DNA of 43,824 nt from Hydrogenophilales bacterium (GTDB taxonomy: Bacteria > Pseudomonadota > Gammaproteobacteria > Burkholderiales > Thiobacillaceae): NCBI GenBank assembly GCA_024636775.1, contig JAGXGP010000103.1, positions 1 through 43,824 on the forward strand, given 5' to 3'. Each line of letters begins with the position of its first letter. The first letter of the stretch is position 1. The notes beneath the pieces were generated by a model. It was not told the DNA's origin. It saw only the letters and a list, made by a program, of their open reading frames with translations, and did not search any database. This document shows positions 1 to 7,650 of this stretch, piece after piece. Made by a program: the position numbers and the translations under genes.

Positions 1-1
1 A

Positions 2-220
2 ACCACCTATTACCTGCGCACCATGGGCGCCACCTCGGCCGAGAAATCCACCGGCAAGGGCGGCGAACTCAATGCGGTGTCGTCAAGCGGCGGCGCTAGC
101 ACCTCGCACAGCGCCATGAACAAGGCGGCGGCTAATTTGCCCACGCCCGAGCTCGACGGCATTGCCTGCACCATGCGGCCGGGCGATGTCGGGTTTGAAG
201 AATGCGAGTCGTGCCAGTAA
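2..220 (+). CDS. nrdA: Ribonucleoside-diphosphate reductase alpha subunit, C-terminal end (partial)
   Basis: The reading frame is open from the window edge and ends with TAA. It encodes the last 72 residues of class I ribonucleotide reductase large subunit, which reduces ribonucleotides to deoxyribonucleotides together with NrdB. The tail reads ACTMRPGDVGFEECESCQ: the CESC pair is the C-terminal redox-active cysteine pair that shuttles electrons from thioredoxin or glutaredoxin to the active site. The linker before it is rich in Ser, Gly and Ala, as expected for the flexible arm. The 5' part lies outside the window. nrdB follows about 610 bp downstream, an unusually large gap filled with repeats. 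Confidence 0.93.
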   Translation, partial: TTYYLRTMGATSAEKSTGKGGELNAVSSSGGASTSHSAMNKAAANLPTPELDGIACTMRPGDVGFEECESCQ

Positions 221-464
221 AGAGTAGGAGGAGGAGCGCCAGCAGCAACGGCGGTAAAAAAGAAGAGGCCAACCTGGCCAATGAGGGTTTCGCCATGCGC
301 GAGGGTTCATTGGCCGGGGGCAGCCCTGAAGAATTCTGATCTGCATGGGATTAAACACATGTGGAGAGGCATGCCCCCGAAGGGACTCCGATCCACTACG
401 CGCTAAAGCACGTGTGGAATCGTATGCCCGGCGGCAAGTGAAGAGGGTTATGCGTTAACCGTAA

Positions 465-705
465 GCCCTGATCAGACTCTGGTCGGGAGCTGCCGGTACA
501 TGGAAAGTAGTTATGCGTTAACCGTTCGCCCTGAGCTTGTCGAAGGGAGCCTGTCGCAGACAGGTAGGCATTTAAACCGTACGGGCTGAGCCTGACGAAG
601 CCTCGCCCTGATCAGAGTCTGGTCGAAGGACGCCGGTTCATAGAAAGTAGTTATGCGTTAACCGTTCGCCCTGAGCCTGTCGAAGGGAGCCTGTCGCAGA
701 CAGGT
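465..705. repeat. Two copies of a ~100-bp direct repeat between nrdA and nrdB
   Basis: Positions 465-565 and 605-705 are near-identical copies offset by 140 bp. Both contain TTATGCGTTAACCGTTCGCC, a CTGAGC(T/C)TGTCGAAGGG palindromic core and GAGCCTGTCGCAGACAGG. A partial third copy of the TTATGCGTTAACCG part begins near 449. The CCCTGAGC-TGTCGAAGGG core resembles REP-type extragenic palindromes widespread in proteobacterial genomes. The rest of the 221-833 gap shows no convincing gene. Near 752-804 there are two GTGGGC-CAGCCCAC palindromes just before the nrdB ribosome binding site. Confidence 0.8.
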
Positions 706-833
706 TGATAACTCGCCCTGCAAAGGGCGCCCGGCCAAGGCCAGTTAGATACACGGTGGGCACCAGCCCACCACCAGATTAAAAGTAGTGTGGGCCCAGC
801 CCACTTTGGTCAAACCAAAGGAGATTTAGAACG

Positions 834-1970
834 ATGCTGAATTTTGAAGATGATTTCACACCCGCCGCCCAGCCCGTCAACGTGCCGTCATTCCTGCGCA
901 AGGATGCGGCCCCGAGTGCGGCTGCTGACGAGGCACCCGCCGCGCCCAGCACCCAGCGTGTGCAAGCCTCCGACAAGCGCATCATCAACGGCGCAACGGA
1001 CGTGAATCAGTTGGTCCCCTTCAAATACAAATGGGCCTGGCAGAAATACCTCGACGCCTGCGCCAACCACTGGATGCCGCAGGAAGTGAACATGAGCCGC
1101 GACATTGCGCAGTGGAAAGACCCCACCGCGCTCACCGAAGACGAGCGCCGTCTGGTCACGCGCAACCTCGGTTTCTTTGTCACCGCCGATTCGCTGGCCG
1201 CCAACAACATCGTGCTCGGCACCTATCGCCACATCACCGCGCCCGAGTGCCGCCAGTACCTGCTGCGCCAGGCGTTTGAAGAAGCCATCCACACCCACGC
1301 CTATCAATACATCGTCGAATCGCTGGGCCTGGACGAAGGCGAAACCTTCAACGCGTATCACGAAATCGCCAGCATCCGCGACAAGGACGAGTTCCTCATC
1401 CCCTTCATCAACACGCTGACCGACCCCGAATTCAAAACCGGCACCCCGGAAAACGACCAGGCGCTGTTGAAGTCGCTGATCGTCTTTGCCTGCATCATGG
1501 AAGGCATCTTCTTCTACGTCGGCTTTGTGCAGATCCTCGCGCTGGGTCGCCAGAACAAGATGACCGGCGCCGCCGAGCAGTATCAATACATCCTGCGCGA
1601 CGAATCGATGCACTGCAATTTCGGCATCGACCTCATCAACACCATCAAGCTCGAAAACCCTCACCTCTGGACCAACGAGTTCAAGAAAGAACTCACCGGC
1701 CTGTTCCAGAAAGGTGTCGAGCTCGAATACCGCTACGCCGAAGACACCATGCCGCGCGGCGTGCTGGGCCTGAACTCAGCCCAGTTCAAGGAATATCTGC
1801 GCTTCATTGCCAACCGCCGCTGCCAGCAGATCGGGCTGGACGAAATGTTCCCCGGCGTCACCAACCCCTTCCCCTGGATGGCCGAAATGATCGATTTGAA
1901 GAAGGAGAAAAATTTCTTCGAGACGCGCGTCACCGAGTATCAGACGGGCGGGGCGTTGAGCTGGGATTGA
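834..1970 (+). CDS. nrdB: Ribonucleoside-diphosphate reductase beta subunit, class Ia
   Basis: 378-residue R2 subunit that generates and stores the tyrosyl radical used by NrdA. The iron-ligand helix [10 protein letters not shown] lies at about residues 148-157: E150 and H153 match the E. coli E115/H118 ligands, and Y157 sits four residues after the His, as the radical tyrosine Y122 does. A second ligand pair is in RDESMH further on. The Tyr is present, so this is a conventional Ia radical protein. The start ATG is preceded by AAAGGAG at good spacing. The C-terminal tail (ending GGALSWD) is the NrdA-docking peptide. A strong terminator follows. Degenerate copies of this gene's 3' end recur at 5949 and 40999. 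Confidence 0.97.
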   Translation: MLNFEDDFTPAAQPVNVPSFLRKDAAPSAAADEAPAAPSTQRVQASDKRIINGATDVNQLVPFKYKWAWQKYLDACANHWMPQEVNMSRDIAQWKDPTALTEDERRLVTRNLGFFVTADSLAANNIVLGTYRHITAPECRQYLLRQAFEEAIHTHAYQYIVESLGLDEGETFNAYHEIASIRDKDEFLIPFINTLTDPEFKTGTPENDQALLKSLIVFACIMEGIFFYVGFVQILALGRQNKMTGAAEQYQYILRDESMHCNFGIDLINTIKLENPHLWTNEFKKELTGLFQKGVELEYRYAEDTMPRGVLGLNSAQFKEYLRFIANRRCQQIGLDEMFPGVTNPFPWMAEMIDLKKEKNFFETRVTEYQTGGALSWD

Positions 1971-1981
1971 TGTGTTAGATG

Positions 1982-2011
1982 AAAAAAGGCGCAGGTTACT
2001 GCGCCTTTTTT
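1982..2011 (+). terminator. Rho-independent terminator of nrdB
   Basis: AAAAAAGGCGCA, loop GGTTAC, then TGCGCCTTTTTT: a GC stem flanked by A and T tracts, 12 bp after the nrdB stop. The same stem is duplicated at 6122-6151. Confidence 0.93.
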
Positions 2012-2076
2012 GTTGGGGTGGTGTGTTAATGCAAAACCTAATCCCGTGTTCGTTTTCGTGAAATTAGAGCGATATA

Positions 2077-3033
2077 GTGACCAAGACAACGACTAAGAAA
2101 ACTTTGACTAAGAAGCCCGCTACGAGGAAGTCTTCAGTTTCAACCAGCTCGCAACGGTTCGAACCAGCGAAGCTCGATTCGCTTTTTATGGCGCTTGACG
2201 CTATCGCTTGGTTAGATGCTCCATCTAGTGGCCAAGTGGCACAGTTTGCCGGCATTGATCCTCGCACTGCTGGCAAGTTACTCAAGAACGCCGTTCAGAT
2301 TGGATTGGTCGATGTTGTAGGTGCGGGGTATGTATTGGTGTTGCCATACCCGTACAAGGGTTCGCAGGATCAGAAACAGGCTGTGGTCAAGGAAGCCCTA
2401 GTCCGCCTTCCCCTGCTGACAGGTGTGCGCCAGTTTCTCAGGCTTGGCGATAAAACGGAGGCAGCACTGCGTAAGGCCGCCACGGTCGCGGGTATTTCAC
2501 CTTTCGTGCCTGCAGATCTCAACCCGCTGCTGGAGTGGGCACAGTCGCTGGGCGCACTTCAGCCGAGTCTCGTGGCCGAAGACCTTGTTGATGAGGCTGA
2601 AACCAAGAAGGAGCGTCGTCACCTGGAGGCAAAGGATCAACGAGTGGCATTCTTATCCCACAGCTCTGCTGATAAAGCTTTTATCCGACAACTGGCCGCC
2701 GATCTCACTGCAAACGGGATCAGCGTGTGGCTTGATGAGCAGCGCATACGCGTGGGCGACTCTATTCCGGAGAAAATCGCCCAAGGTTTGGCCGAGTCGG
2801 ACTACTTTTTAATTGGCATGAGCCATAAGTCGAGTGAGTCAGCATGGGTGCAAAAAGAACTGAACAATGCATTGATGTCCGAGGTGCAGCGCCGCAAGGT
2901 CCATATCCTGCCGCTTAAATTGGATGACACGCCGATGCCGCAAATCATCGCCGATAAGAAGTATGCAGATTTTTCGAAGTCGTACAAAGCAGGACTAGAT
3001 GACTTGCTCTCTGCAATGAAGGGAACTGTATGA
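2077..3033 (+). CDS. TIR-domain protein with N-terminal winged-helix-like region
   Basis: 318 residues from a GTG start (weak upstream AGAGCG). The first 30 residues are basic and Thr/Lys-rich. Residues 30-160 look helical with a winged-helix flavour (LDAPSSGQVAQFAGIDPRTA). Residues 189-315 form a TIR domain: VAFLSHSSADK at the first strand and BB-loop area, SVWLDEQRIRVGDSI, and SAWVQKEL, whose Glu (E261) matches the catalytic glutamate of NAD-cleaving TIRs. Bacterial TIR proteins often act as anti-phage effectors that deplete NAD+. It overlaps the next gene by 4 bp (ATGA), so the two are translationally coupled. It lies in a segment bracketed by nrdB 3'-end repeats. A role in defence is inferred; the TIR assignment is well supported. 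Confidence 0.88.
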   Translation: MTKTTTKKTLTKKPATRKSSVSTSSQRFEPAKLDSLFMALDAIAWLDAPSSGQVAQFAGIDPRTAGKLLKNAVQIGLVDVVGAGYVLVLPYPYKGSQDQKQAVVKEALVRLPLLTGVRQFLRLGDKTEAALRKAATVAGISPFVPADLNPLLEWAQSLGALQPSLVAEDLVDEAETKKERRHLEAKDQRVAFLSHSSADKAFIRQLAADLTANGISVWLDEQRIRVGDSIPEKIAQGLAESDYFLIGMSHKSSESAWVQKELNNALMSEVQRRKVHILPLKLDDTPMPQIIADKKYADFSKSYKAGLDDLLSAMKGTV

Positions 3034-3854
3034 CTACAGCACCGGAAATGAAGATCCGTCAGATGCCGAAGGGTGGGCGAAAGGGCGGTAGCATCTTTCC
3101 GCGCTTAGCGCTCAACGATGCCATCGGTTATGCACGCAAGCTGGTCAGTAAAACCCATACAGCACCTCAGCCCCAAGATGTGATCCTCTCGGGTGTGATT
3201 GGAGTAAAAGGGGGAATAGGTGGCGTCCGTATGTCCGCCCTAAAGCAGTACGGATTTCTCAATGGCGACACGAAGACAAACTATTCCGCCGGTGACTTGG
3301 CGAAGAAGATCGCAGCTGCACCACACGAAGAGTTGGTTCCGTTGTACCGGCAGGCAATGCTCAAGCCCACAGTCTTCAAGAAGTTGTTCGACACTTTCCA
3401 TGGTGACACGGTGTCGAAGGCCAAGTTGAAGCAGCGGGCGGCAGACCTCAAGGTGCATCCGGATGAGACAGCGACCTGCGTGGACTTATACATTGCAGGT
3501 ATGACGATTGCGGATCTTGTGACCGTTGATGGGGATCAAGTCAAGCATCTGGCGTCGAGTGATGTCGCTTCTGCAGCCGCAAGCGCTGCTGCAGAAGCGG
3601 AGCTAGAAACGTCAGATGAAGAGTCAGGAGGTGAAGCGCTCGCCGAAGCTGAGGACAGAGCTGGTGAAGTAGAAGGAGAGGTGGCGAACGGTGCTAACGA
3701 CGATGAGAAGGTCGCCAAGGTGCGGGCGCTCAAAGGCACCGGTCAAGTAGGACCACGCGCAGTCTTTAACGTGAACGTCACACTTGATTCCAGCTTAGAC
3801 ATCGAGAAGCTCCAGAAGCAGTTGGAACTGCTAAAGCGTTTCGGCGCGATCTAA
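3030..3854 (+). CDS. Hypothetical partner protein of the TIR gene (DUF5343-like N-terminal region)
   Basis: 274 residues; the ATG overlaps the TIR gene stop, marking a two-gene operon. Residues 1-165 resemble DUF5343-type proteins: a segment ending VRMSALKQYGFLNGDTKTNY looks like a helix-turn-helix arm, followed by LYRQAML and a basic helical part. Residues about 175-225 are acidic, Ala/Glu-rich and low in complexity, a probable linker. The C-terminus (VFNVNVTLDSSLDIEKL) is a short strand-helix module often found at the end of such proteins. I assign no biochemical function. The tight coupling suggests a regulator, sensor or immunity partner of the TIR effector. The DUF5343 call is by appearance only. 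Confidence 0.75.
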   Translation: MTTAPEMKIRQMPKGGRKGGSIFPRLALNDAIGYARKLVSKTHTAPQPQDVILSGVIGVKGGIGGVRMSALKQYGFLNGDTKTNYSAGDLAKKIAAAPHEELVPLYRQAMLKPTVFKKLFDTFHGDTVSKAKLKQRAADLKVHPDETATCVDLYIAGMTIADLVTVDGDQVKHLASSDVASAAASAAAEAELETSDEESGGEALAEAEDRAGEVEGEVANGANDDEKVAKVRALKGTGQVGPRAVFNVNVTLDSSLDIEKLQKQLELLKRFGAI

Positions 3855-3869
3855 GCCCTGACTGCGAGA

Positions 3870-4033
3870 ATTAAAGGGGACACCTTCAGGTTGTTTTTGA
3901 TGGGTAAAATAAACAGAGATATGGGGTCAAAACACAACAATAGGGGACAGACCACGATTTCTTGAAATACTAGGTGCAGCTCAGGCTCGAACTATTTTTG
4001 CAAGAAAACAATAGGGGACAGACCCCGGTTTCA
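3870..4033. repeat. Cluster of GGGGACAGACC-type dispersed repeats
   Basis: Copies at about 3873-3900 (AATTAAAGGGGACACC), 3940-3967 (AACAATAGGGGACAGACCAC, then GATTTCTTGAAA) and 4008-4033 (AACAATAGGGGACAGACC, then CCGGTTTC). They belong to a degenerate family scattered through most gaps of the window. Confidence 0.75.
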
Positions 4034-4050
4034 TAATCCGAGAGGTGAGT

Positions 4051-4209
4051 ATGAGTCTCGATCAGGAAGATTACCTTCGCGCAATTCTTGACAAGCAAGA
4101 GCAAACCAACCAATGGCTAAGAGGGATTTTTCTTATCGCCACAATGATATTGGTTCTTCTCGCCGGTGCTAGATGGTCTTGGTGGTCGTTGTCTGTAGCT
4201 GTGACATGA
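4051..4209 (+). CDS. Small single-pass membrane protein
   Basis: 52 residues, beginning MSLDQEDYLRAILDKQEQ. There is an acidic/polar amphipathic N-terminus (residues 1-22), then one hydrophobic segment (about 24-42, GIFLIATMILVLLAGA), then a Trp-rich end. GAGGTGAGT upstream of the ATG is a good ribosome binding site; an in-frame GTG six bases earlier is an alternative start. It sits between two repeat copies and has no recognisable family. The hydrophobic segment and the binding site argue that it is real. Confidence 0.55.
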   Translation: MSLDQEDYLRAILDKQEQTNQWLRGIFLIATMILVLLAGARWSWWSLSVAVT

Positions 4210-4232
4210 AAGATCCTGAGAAGAACAGGTAA

Positions 4233-4286
4233 TTAAAGGGGCCAGGCTCGAAAAACAATAGGGGATAGACCACGGTTTCTTGAAAG
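4233..4286. repeat. Back-to-back dispersed repeats
   Basis: TTAAAGGGGCCAGGCTCGAA runs directly into AACAATAGGGGATAGACCAC and GGTTTCTTGAAA. This shows that the two sub-types of the family occur in tandem. Further copies lie at 4652-4690 and 5020-5085. Confidence 0.7.
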
Positions 4287-4376
4287 ACTTGGTTCAGTTC
4301 AGGCTCGAATTATTTTGGCAAGCATCAAAACCCGTCCTACCGCTTCATCCCGTCACCTTCAGGAGCGTCCGCAGCC

Positions 4377-4649
4377 ATGCAAACCGAAACTATCCCCGTT
4401 CGCGTCACCCAGTCCGGCCAGATCATGGACGTGGTGGTGTACGACAAGCGCGCCGATCACATTACCGTGGTGCTTGGCGAAGGCGCTAACTGCATGAAGT
4501 GTGAACTGACCCCCACGCGCACCGGCCAGGCCTACGTCGGCTCGCTGATGGGGCGGGAGATCGTGTACGAACACAGCCGCGCTCAGGTGCAGGCCGACCT
4601 GGACCGCGACAACCCGGCCTTGCGGCAGTCGACACGGCGAAAGAGCTGA
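4377..4649 (+). CDS. Conserved hypothetical protein (betaproteobacterial type)
   Basis: 90-residue cytoplasmic protein, no signal or membrane segment. The recognisable core is VVLGEGANCMKCELTPTRTG followed by AYVGSLMGREIVYE, a pattern I associate with a small conserved betaproteobacterial hypothetical family. The basic C-terminus ends RQSTRRKS. The ATG is preceded by AGGAGCG. No function is assigned. It lies between dispersed repeats and shares no operon with its neighbours. Confidence 0.75.
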   Translation: MQTETIPVRVTQSGQIMDVVVYDKRADHITVVLGEGANCMKCELTPTRTGQAYVGSLMGREIVYEHSRAQVQADLDRDNPALRQSTRRKS

Positions 4650-4720
4650 ACAATTGGGGGCAGACCACGATATAAGAGGTCAGGTTTGAATTGCCCTAGC
4701 TATATTAAAAGCCGAGAACG

Positions 4721-4981
4721 ATGCCCAAGCTGAGCGAATACGTCGAAATGGCTGCAACGGAATATTTGCAGGAGACCGGACAGGACGAACTGGATGCGCG
4801 CTGGGTTGCCGCGTTCTTCCAGGATGGGGGCGTGCAGGACGAATATCCGCGGCAGGACCTGATCGCTTTTTCGGACCTGGTGCAAAAAGAACTGACCAAG
4901 CGATCCGAGCGTGCCGGCAAACAAACGCGCTTTCAATTGGACAAGATCATCGACTTCGTCCGACGGCCGCGCAAGCCGTAA
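4721..4981 (+). CDS. Hypothetical protein
   Basis: 86 residues, mostly helical and charged, with an acidic first half (YLQETGQDELDARWVAAFFQ) and a basic C-terminus. No motif or family is recognised. It begins at an ATG after AAAGCCGAGAACG, which is a poor ribosome binding site. Codon use is like that of the neighbours. It is probably a real gene in the series of small genes within the nrdB-flanked segment. Confidence 0.6.
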   Translation: MPKLSEYVEMAATEYLQETGQDELDARWVAAFFQDGGVQDEYPRQDLIAFSDLVQKELTKRSERAGKQTRFQLDKIIDFVRRPRKP

Positions 4982-5018
4982 GAACGCATAACGGAACTCG
5001 GAATTAAAGTTCGAAACT

Positions 5019-5086
5019 TACGGGGTCAGGTCGTGCAGCACGACGGCGCAAGGTCTTGCCTTTAGCGCCAAAAACCAAACCCCGTA
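5019..5086. repeat. Nested palindromic element
   Basis: TACGGGGT (5019-5026) and ACCCCGTA (5079-5086) bracket two inner hairpins: GTCGTGC-A-GCACGAC, and GGCGC with GCGCC around AAGGTCTTGCC. It belongs to the GGGGTCAGGTC/CTTGCC hairpin family seen at 9553, 14833 and 15717. Confidence 0.65.
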
Positions 5087-5102
5087 CTTCGCTAACAAAA
5101 CG

Positions 5103-5300
5103 CTAGTGCACCGAACGGTCAGACTCGTCTTCCTTTTGGAGCGCTTCTGTTTCCTCGTGGTGCAGTTTCTGGGCAAATTCGACGGCCCATCGGTCCGTAT
5201 CGTATTCGCTCCAGTGATAATGGTGATCCTCTTTTTTCCAGGCGCGAGCCACCTCCTGGAGAGACATGTCGCCACCGTTCTTGCGTGTCATGAGTTGCAT
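5103..5300 (-). CDS. Small charged hypothetical protein
   Basis: 65 residues on the minus strand, beginning MQLMTRKNGGDMSLQEVARA. AGAGGTGG lies just before the ATG on that strand, a clear ribosome binding site. The protein is soluble, rich in His, Glu and Lys, with an acidic C-terminus. No family is recognised. It is convergent to the 4721 gene and lies inside the nrdB-bracketed segment. Confidence 0.55.
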   Translation of the reverse strand: MQLMTRKNGGDMSLQEVARAWKKEDHHYHWSEYDTDRWAVEFAQKLHHEETEALQKEDESDRSVH

Positions 5301-5948
5301 GTTCCACCTCTTTCCAAATCAGAAATTTACTGTTGCAGGATCACGAGGATGGGTCGTACTGACCTGACCTGACCTCGTGAAGGGTCACCACATGTGCGAT
5401 GACAGCGGTCACGCCCTCCATGTGGAACGAGGCGATTGAACCGCTCGCCTATAGCGGGCCGTTCGTTCAAGCAGACGGGCTGATATCTAAAGAAACGCCA
5501 GAAGTCGAGGTCGCACTTAGTGCTGCGACTCGACGCCCACGCCTTCCTGCCCTCTGCTTCTGTCGATCCCGTATCCGCCCCGTCGGATCGACTTGGTTCT
5601 TTATAGCAAACAATAAGCTGGCCGCTTCGTGGATGACCAGACTGCATCGCAAGCGGCAGCCCCACGGCGTGCGCCGTGCTCACCGTGCGAGGTGTCGGGG
5701 GAATTAAAGGGGCCAAGCTCGGATTGTTCTAGCTATATTCAATGCCTAGAATGATGTGAGCCTGGCCCTTAGGTTTACGCGTCACGGTAGAGCAGCATAA
5801 GTTGTGACCTGACCCTCGAGTGTGATGGCTTTTTGTGTGCTCATTGAGCGCGTGCACGGTGATGCCAACCCATAATCAAAGGGGCCAGGCTCGAATTGTT
5901 TCCGAGGTGTTCCGTTACAGGTGGAAATAGTTGGATAAATGAAGTTAG
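5301..5948. other. Gene-poor stretch with dispersed repeats
   Basis: No convincing gene in about 650 bp; the open frames here lack ribosome binding sites and family features. Recognisable repeat copies are at 5701-5727 (GAATTAAAGGGGCCAAGCTC) and 5876-5900 (AATCAAAGGGGCCAGGCTCG). GACCTGACCTGACCTC at 5361-5376 is a short CTGAC tandem. Confidence 0.6.
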
Positions 5949-6156
5949 CTGCGCTTCATAGCCAACCGGCGCTGCCAGTAGATCGGCCTCGACAAAATGT
6001 TCCCCGGCGTCACCAACCCCTTCTCCTGGATGGCCGAAAAGATCGATTTGTGAAGCAGAAAAACTTCTTCGAGATGCGGGTTACGGAGTGTCAGACAGAT
6101 AAGCTTGACCCGGCTGGAATGGAAAAAGGCGCATGTAAATGCGCCTTTTTTGTTGG
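5949..6156 (+). pseudogene. Decayed duplicate of the nrdB 3' end including its terminator
   Basis: This stretch aligns along its length with nrdB 1797-2016. The conceptual product starts [10 protein letters not shown], hits TAG, continues [20 protein letters not shown] and IDL, hits TGA, and after a frameshift resumes KNFFEMRVTECQT. The downstream stem GGCGCATGTAAATGCGCC plus T-tract matches the nrdB terminator. The copy has stop codons, a frameshift and about 80 percent nucleotide similarity by eye, so it is old and non-functional. Together with the intact 3' end it brackets about 4 kb containing the TIR pair. Confidence 0.9.
6122..6151 (+). terminator. Duplicated nrdB-type terminator
   Basis: GAAAAAGGCGCA, loop TGTAAA, TGCGCCTTTTTT. 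It is the copy of the 1982-2011 terminator within the nrdB tail duplicate and is likely still functional as a hairpin. Confidence 0.85.
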
Positions 6157-6338
6157 TTCATCAATAAATTGGATTATGTGTGGGTTATGGGAATAAGATC
6201 TGATACCCAATGCGGTTACGCCAACCGGCTATTCATCAATCGACTGCGAGAAGGCTTACGAAGATAGGCTTATGGGTGTCAAGGCAATTGCGGATGACTC
6301 ACTTATTTCTTTTTTGTTTAACCATGAAAGGGGATTTG

Positions 6339-6704
6339 ATGATGAATAAGATTGCGACTACCTTTGCAATGTCTTTCCTTCTATTTTCGTTTTCTCAGGT
6401 AAGTCATGCCGAAAAGATGCTCAGCGGTGACGAGATCAAGGTATTACTTAACGGAAAAACTGCCTATGTCACCCTGGATAGCAGTACGCAATGGCGCCAG
6501 TATTTCGCAGCAGACGGCAGCAGCTCACGGGATAATGGCGAAACAAGCGACTGGTCTGTTGAGGGAGACAAACATTGCAATACCGCGGCCAAGCTGCGCT
6601 GTGCGCCAGTCCGTGATAACGGCGACGGCACCTATGCAAGACTTAAGCCAAACGGCAGCCCAGCTGTGACCTGGACCAGGATTGTCGACGGCAAGGATTT
6701 TTAA
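6339..6704 (+). CDS. Small secreted hypothetical protein (DUF995-like)
   Basis: 121 residues. The tandem ATG ATG start follows AAAGGGG at proper spacing; earlier in-frame starts have no binding site. The signal peptide MMNKIATTFAMSFLLFSFSQ ends at VSHA|EK. The mature part starts KMLSGDEIKVLLNGKTAYVT, which resembles the opening of DUF995-type periplasmic proteins, and contains two Cys (HCNTAAKLRC) likely to form a disulfide. A periplasmic location is inferred. The family call is tentative. A terminator follows at 6731. Confidence 0.75.
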   Translation: MMNKIATTFAMSFLLFSFSQVSHAEKMLSGDEIKVLLNGKTAYVTLDSSTQWRQYFAADGSSSRDNGETSDWSVEGDKHCNTAAKLRCAPVRDNGDGTYARLKPNGSPAVTWTRIVDGKDF

Positions 6705-6730
6705 AGCGCATACGCTGTAGTGATTGATAC

Positions 6731-6768
6731 TGACTCCTGGAGGCCCGGCTTGCAGGAGTCATTTTTTT
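6731..6768 (+). terminator. Rho-independent terminator
   Basis: TGACTCCTG / CAGGAGTCA stem with a GC-rich loop, followed by TTTTTTT, 26 bp after the 6339 gene. Confidence 0.88.
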
Positions 6769-6812
6769 ACAACGGGATGGGGCAGGGCAAGCACCTGCGC
6801 TTGGAATAATCA

Positions 6813-6872
6813 GAATAAATGGGGTCAGACACGATTAATTTCTGGCGCGGCGAGAAATGGAGTCTGACCCTG
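6813..6872. repeat. Paired GGGGTCAGAC repeat in inverted orientation
   Basis: AATAAATGGGGTCAGACACG is followed by GATTAATTTCTGGCGCGGCG and then GGAGTCTGACCC, an inverted partner of the first core. A related arrangement (AATAAATGGG ... TTGGCGCGGTGGGGAACAGA) occurs at 27834-27888. Confidence 0.65.
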
Positions 6873-7009
6873 AGGTTTCCCCACGAATATCACTTGTGAA
6901 TCAATTTGTAAATTGGTGGCTTTCCGTAAAAACAGTGCATGCATGGCAGCGATTTGGTTTCCTTGAGGTGTAGTACCCGTCAAGGAGATCAAGAGAATAA
7001 ATGGGGGAG

Positions 7010-7052
7010 ACGCCATATCCATTTATTATGAAATCATGAATGGATATGGCGT
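7010..7052. repeat. 14-bp perfect inverted repeat upstream of the receiver gene
   Basis: ACGCCATATCCATT (7010-7023) and AATGGATATGGCGT (7039-7052) are perfect complements around a 15-nt loop, ending 38 bp before the receiver start. A second overlapping inversion pairs AATAAATGG (6997) with CCATTTATT (7019). It could be a repeat-family end or an operator. No T-tract follows, so it is not a typical terminator. Confidence 0.75.
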
Positions 7053-7089
7053 GGTGTAGTTGGGAGATGAGTTCGCCCGGAGGGTTTGT

Positions 7090-7479
7090 ATGAACAATTC
7101 GCTGAACACGATTTTGTACGTTGAAGACTCACCTTTTGTTCGCGCAGCGGCTCAGCTCGCGCTCGAAACCGTGGGCGGATTTACGCTCAAGATGTTTGAA
7201 AGTGGTGAAGAGGCTGTGCAGGCAGGATCGGCTTTCAAGCCGGACTTGATCCTGTTGGATGTGATGCTGCCGGGGATGGATGGACCGAGCACGTTCGCCG
7301 CCCTGCGCAAGGATCCTTTGATGGAGGATACCCCAGTGATCTTCATGACTGGCAAGGTCCAACCCAGCGACATCCAGTACTACCGGGATCTGGGCGCACT
7401 GGATGTCATTGCGAAACCCTTTGACCCCATGACCTTGGCGGAACAGGTGCTGAGCATCTGGACGCGTGCGCATAGTTGA
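7090..7479 (+). CDS. Stand-alone response-regulator receiver domain
   Basis: 129 residues forming one CheY-like domain with no output domain. Visible landmarks are the acidic pair in YVEDS, the phospho-acceptor Asp in LILLDVMLPGMDG, the Thr of FMTGK and the conserved Lys in IAKPFD. The PGMDG loop and overall sequence are like PleD/DivK-type receivers. The start is set at the ATG after GGAGGG; an upstream TTG frame extension is not supported. There is no kinase next to it. The only histidine kinase in the window (38958) also lacks a neighbouring receiver, so pairing is possible but unproven. Confidence 0.92.
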   Translation: MNNSLNTILYVEDSPFVRAAAQLALETVGGFTLKMFESGEEAVQAGSAFKPDLILLDVMLPGMDGPSTFAALRKDPLMEDTPVIFMTGKVQPSDIQYYRDLGALDVIAKPFDPMTLAEQVLSIWTRAHS

Positions 7480-7511
7480 ACCATTGTAGAAATCGCACAC
7501 CAACAGTGAGC

Positions 7512-7603
7512 TAATAAAGGGGTCAGGTTCGAATCAAAGGGGCCAGACTCGAATTAATTTCAAAAGGAACTAAAGGGGGCCGCTTCGGATTGTTTTTCCG
7601 AGC
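7512..7603. repeat. Three dispersed repeats in tandem
   Basis: TAATAAAGGGGTCAGGTTCG, then AATCAAAGGGGCCAGACTCG, then GGAACTAAAGGGGGCCGCTT followed by CGGATTGTTTTTCCG. The last form, GGCTTCGGATTGTTTTT, recurs at 15679 and 18834. Three sub-types lie side by side between two genes. Confidence 0.75.
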
Positions 7604-7650
7604 GTTCGGAAATTGAGGTGAATTCACCGCTCATTTGAAGGAAGTCAACC

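Noticed and set aside
202-339. 45-residue frame overlapping the nrdA end, with a basic, Ser-rich start
   Set aside because: It begins inside nrdA without a ribosome binding site and shows no family features; probably chance.
888-1664. 258-residue frame on the minus strand within nrdB
   Set aside because: It is antisense to a highly conserved coding gene with high third-position GC, which commonly yields long shadow frames; valine-rich, no signals.
3870-4290. Short repeats at near-regular spacing considered as a CRISPR array
   Set aside because: Copies are degenerate, irregularly spaced, and separated by genes; there is no cas gene.
5399-5707. 102-residue plus-strand frame in the gene-poor stretch
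   Set aside because: No ribosome binding site or recognisable motif, and unusual residue composition for this genome.
7528-7540. GGTTCGAATC, which resembles a tRNA T-loop
   Set aside because: No acceptor or anticodon stems around it; it is part of the GGGGTCAGGTTCGAA repeat.
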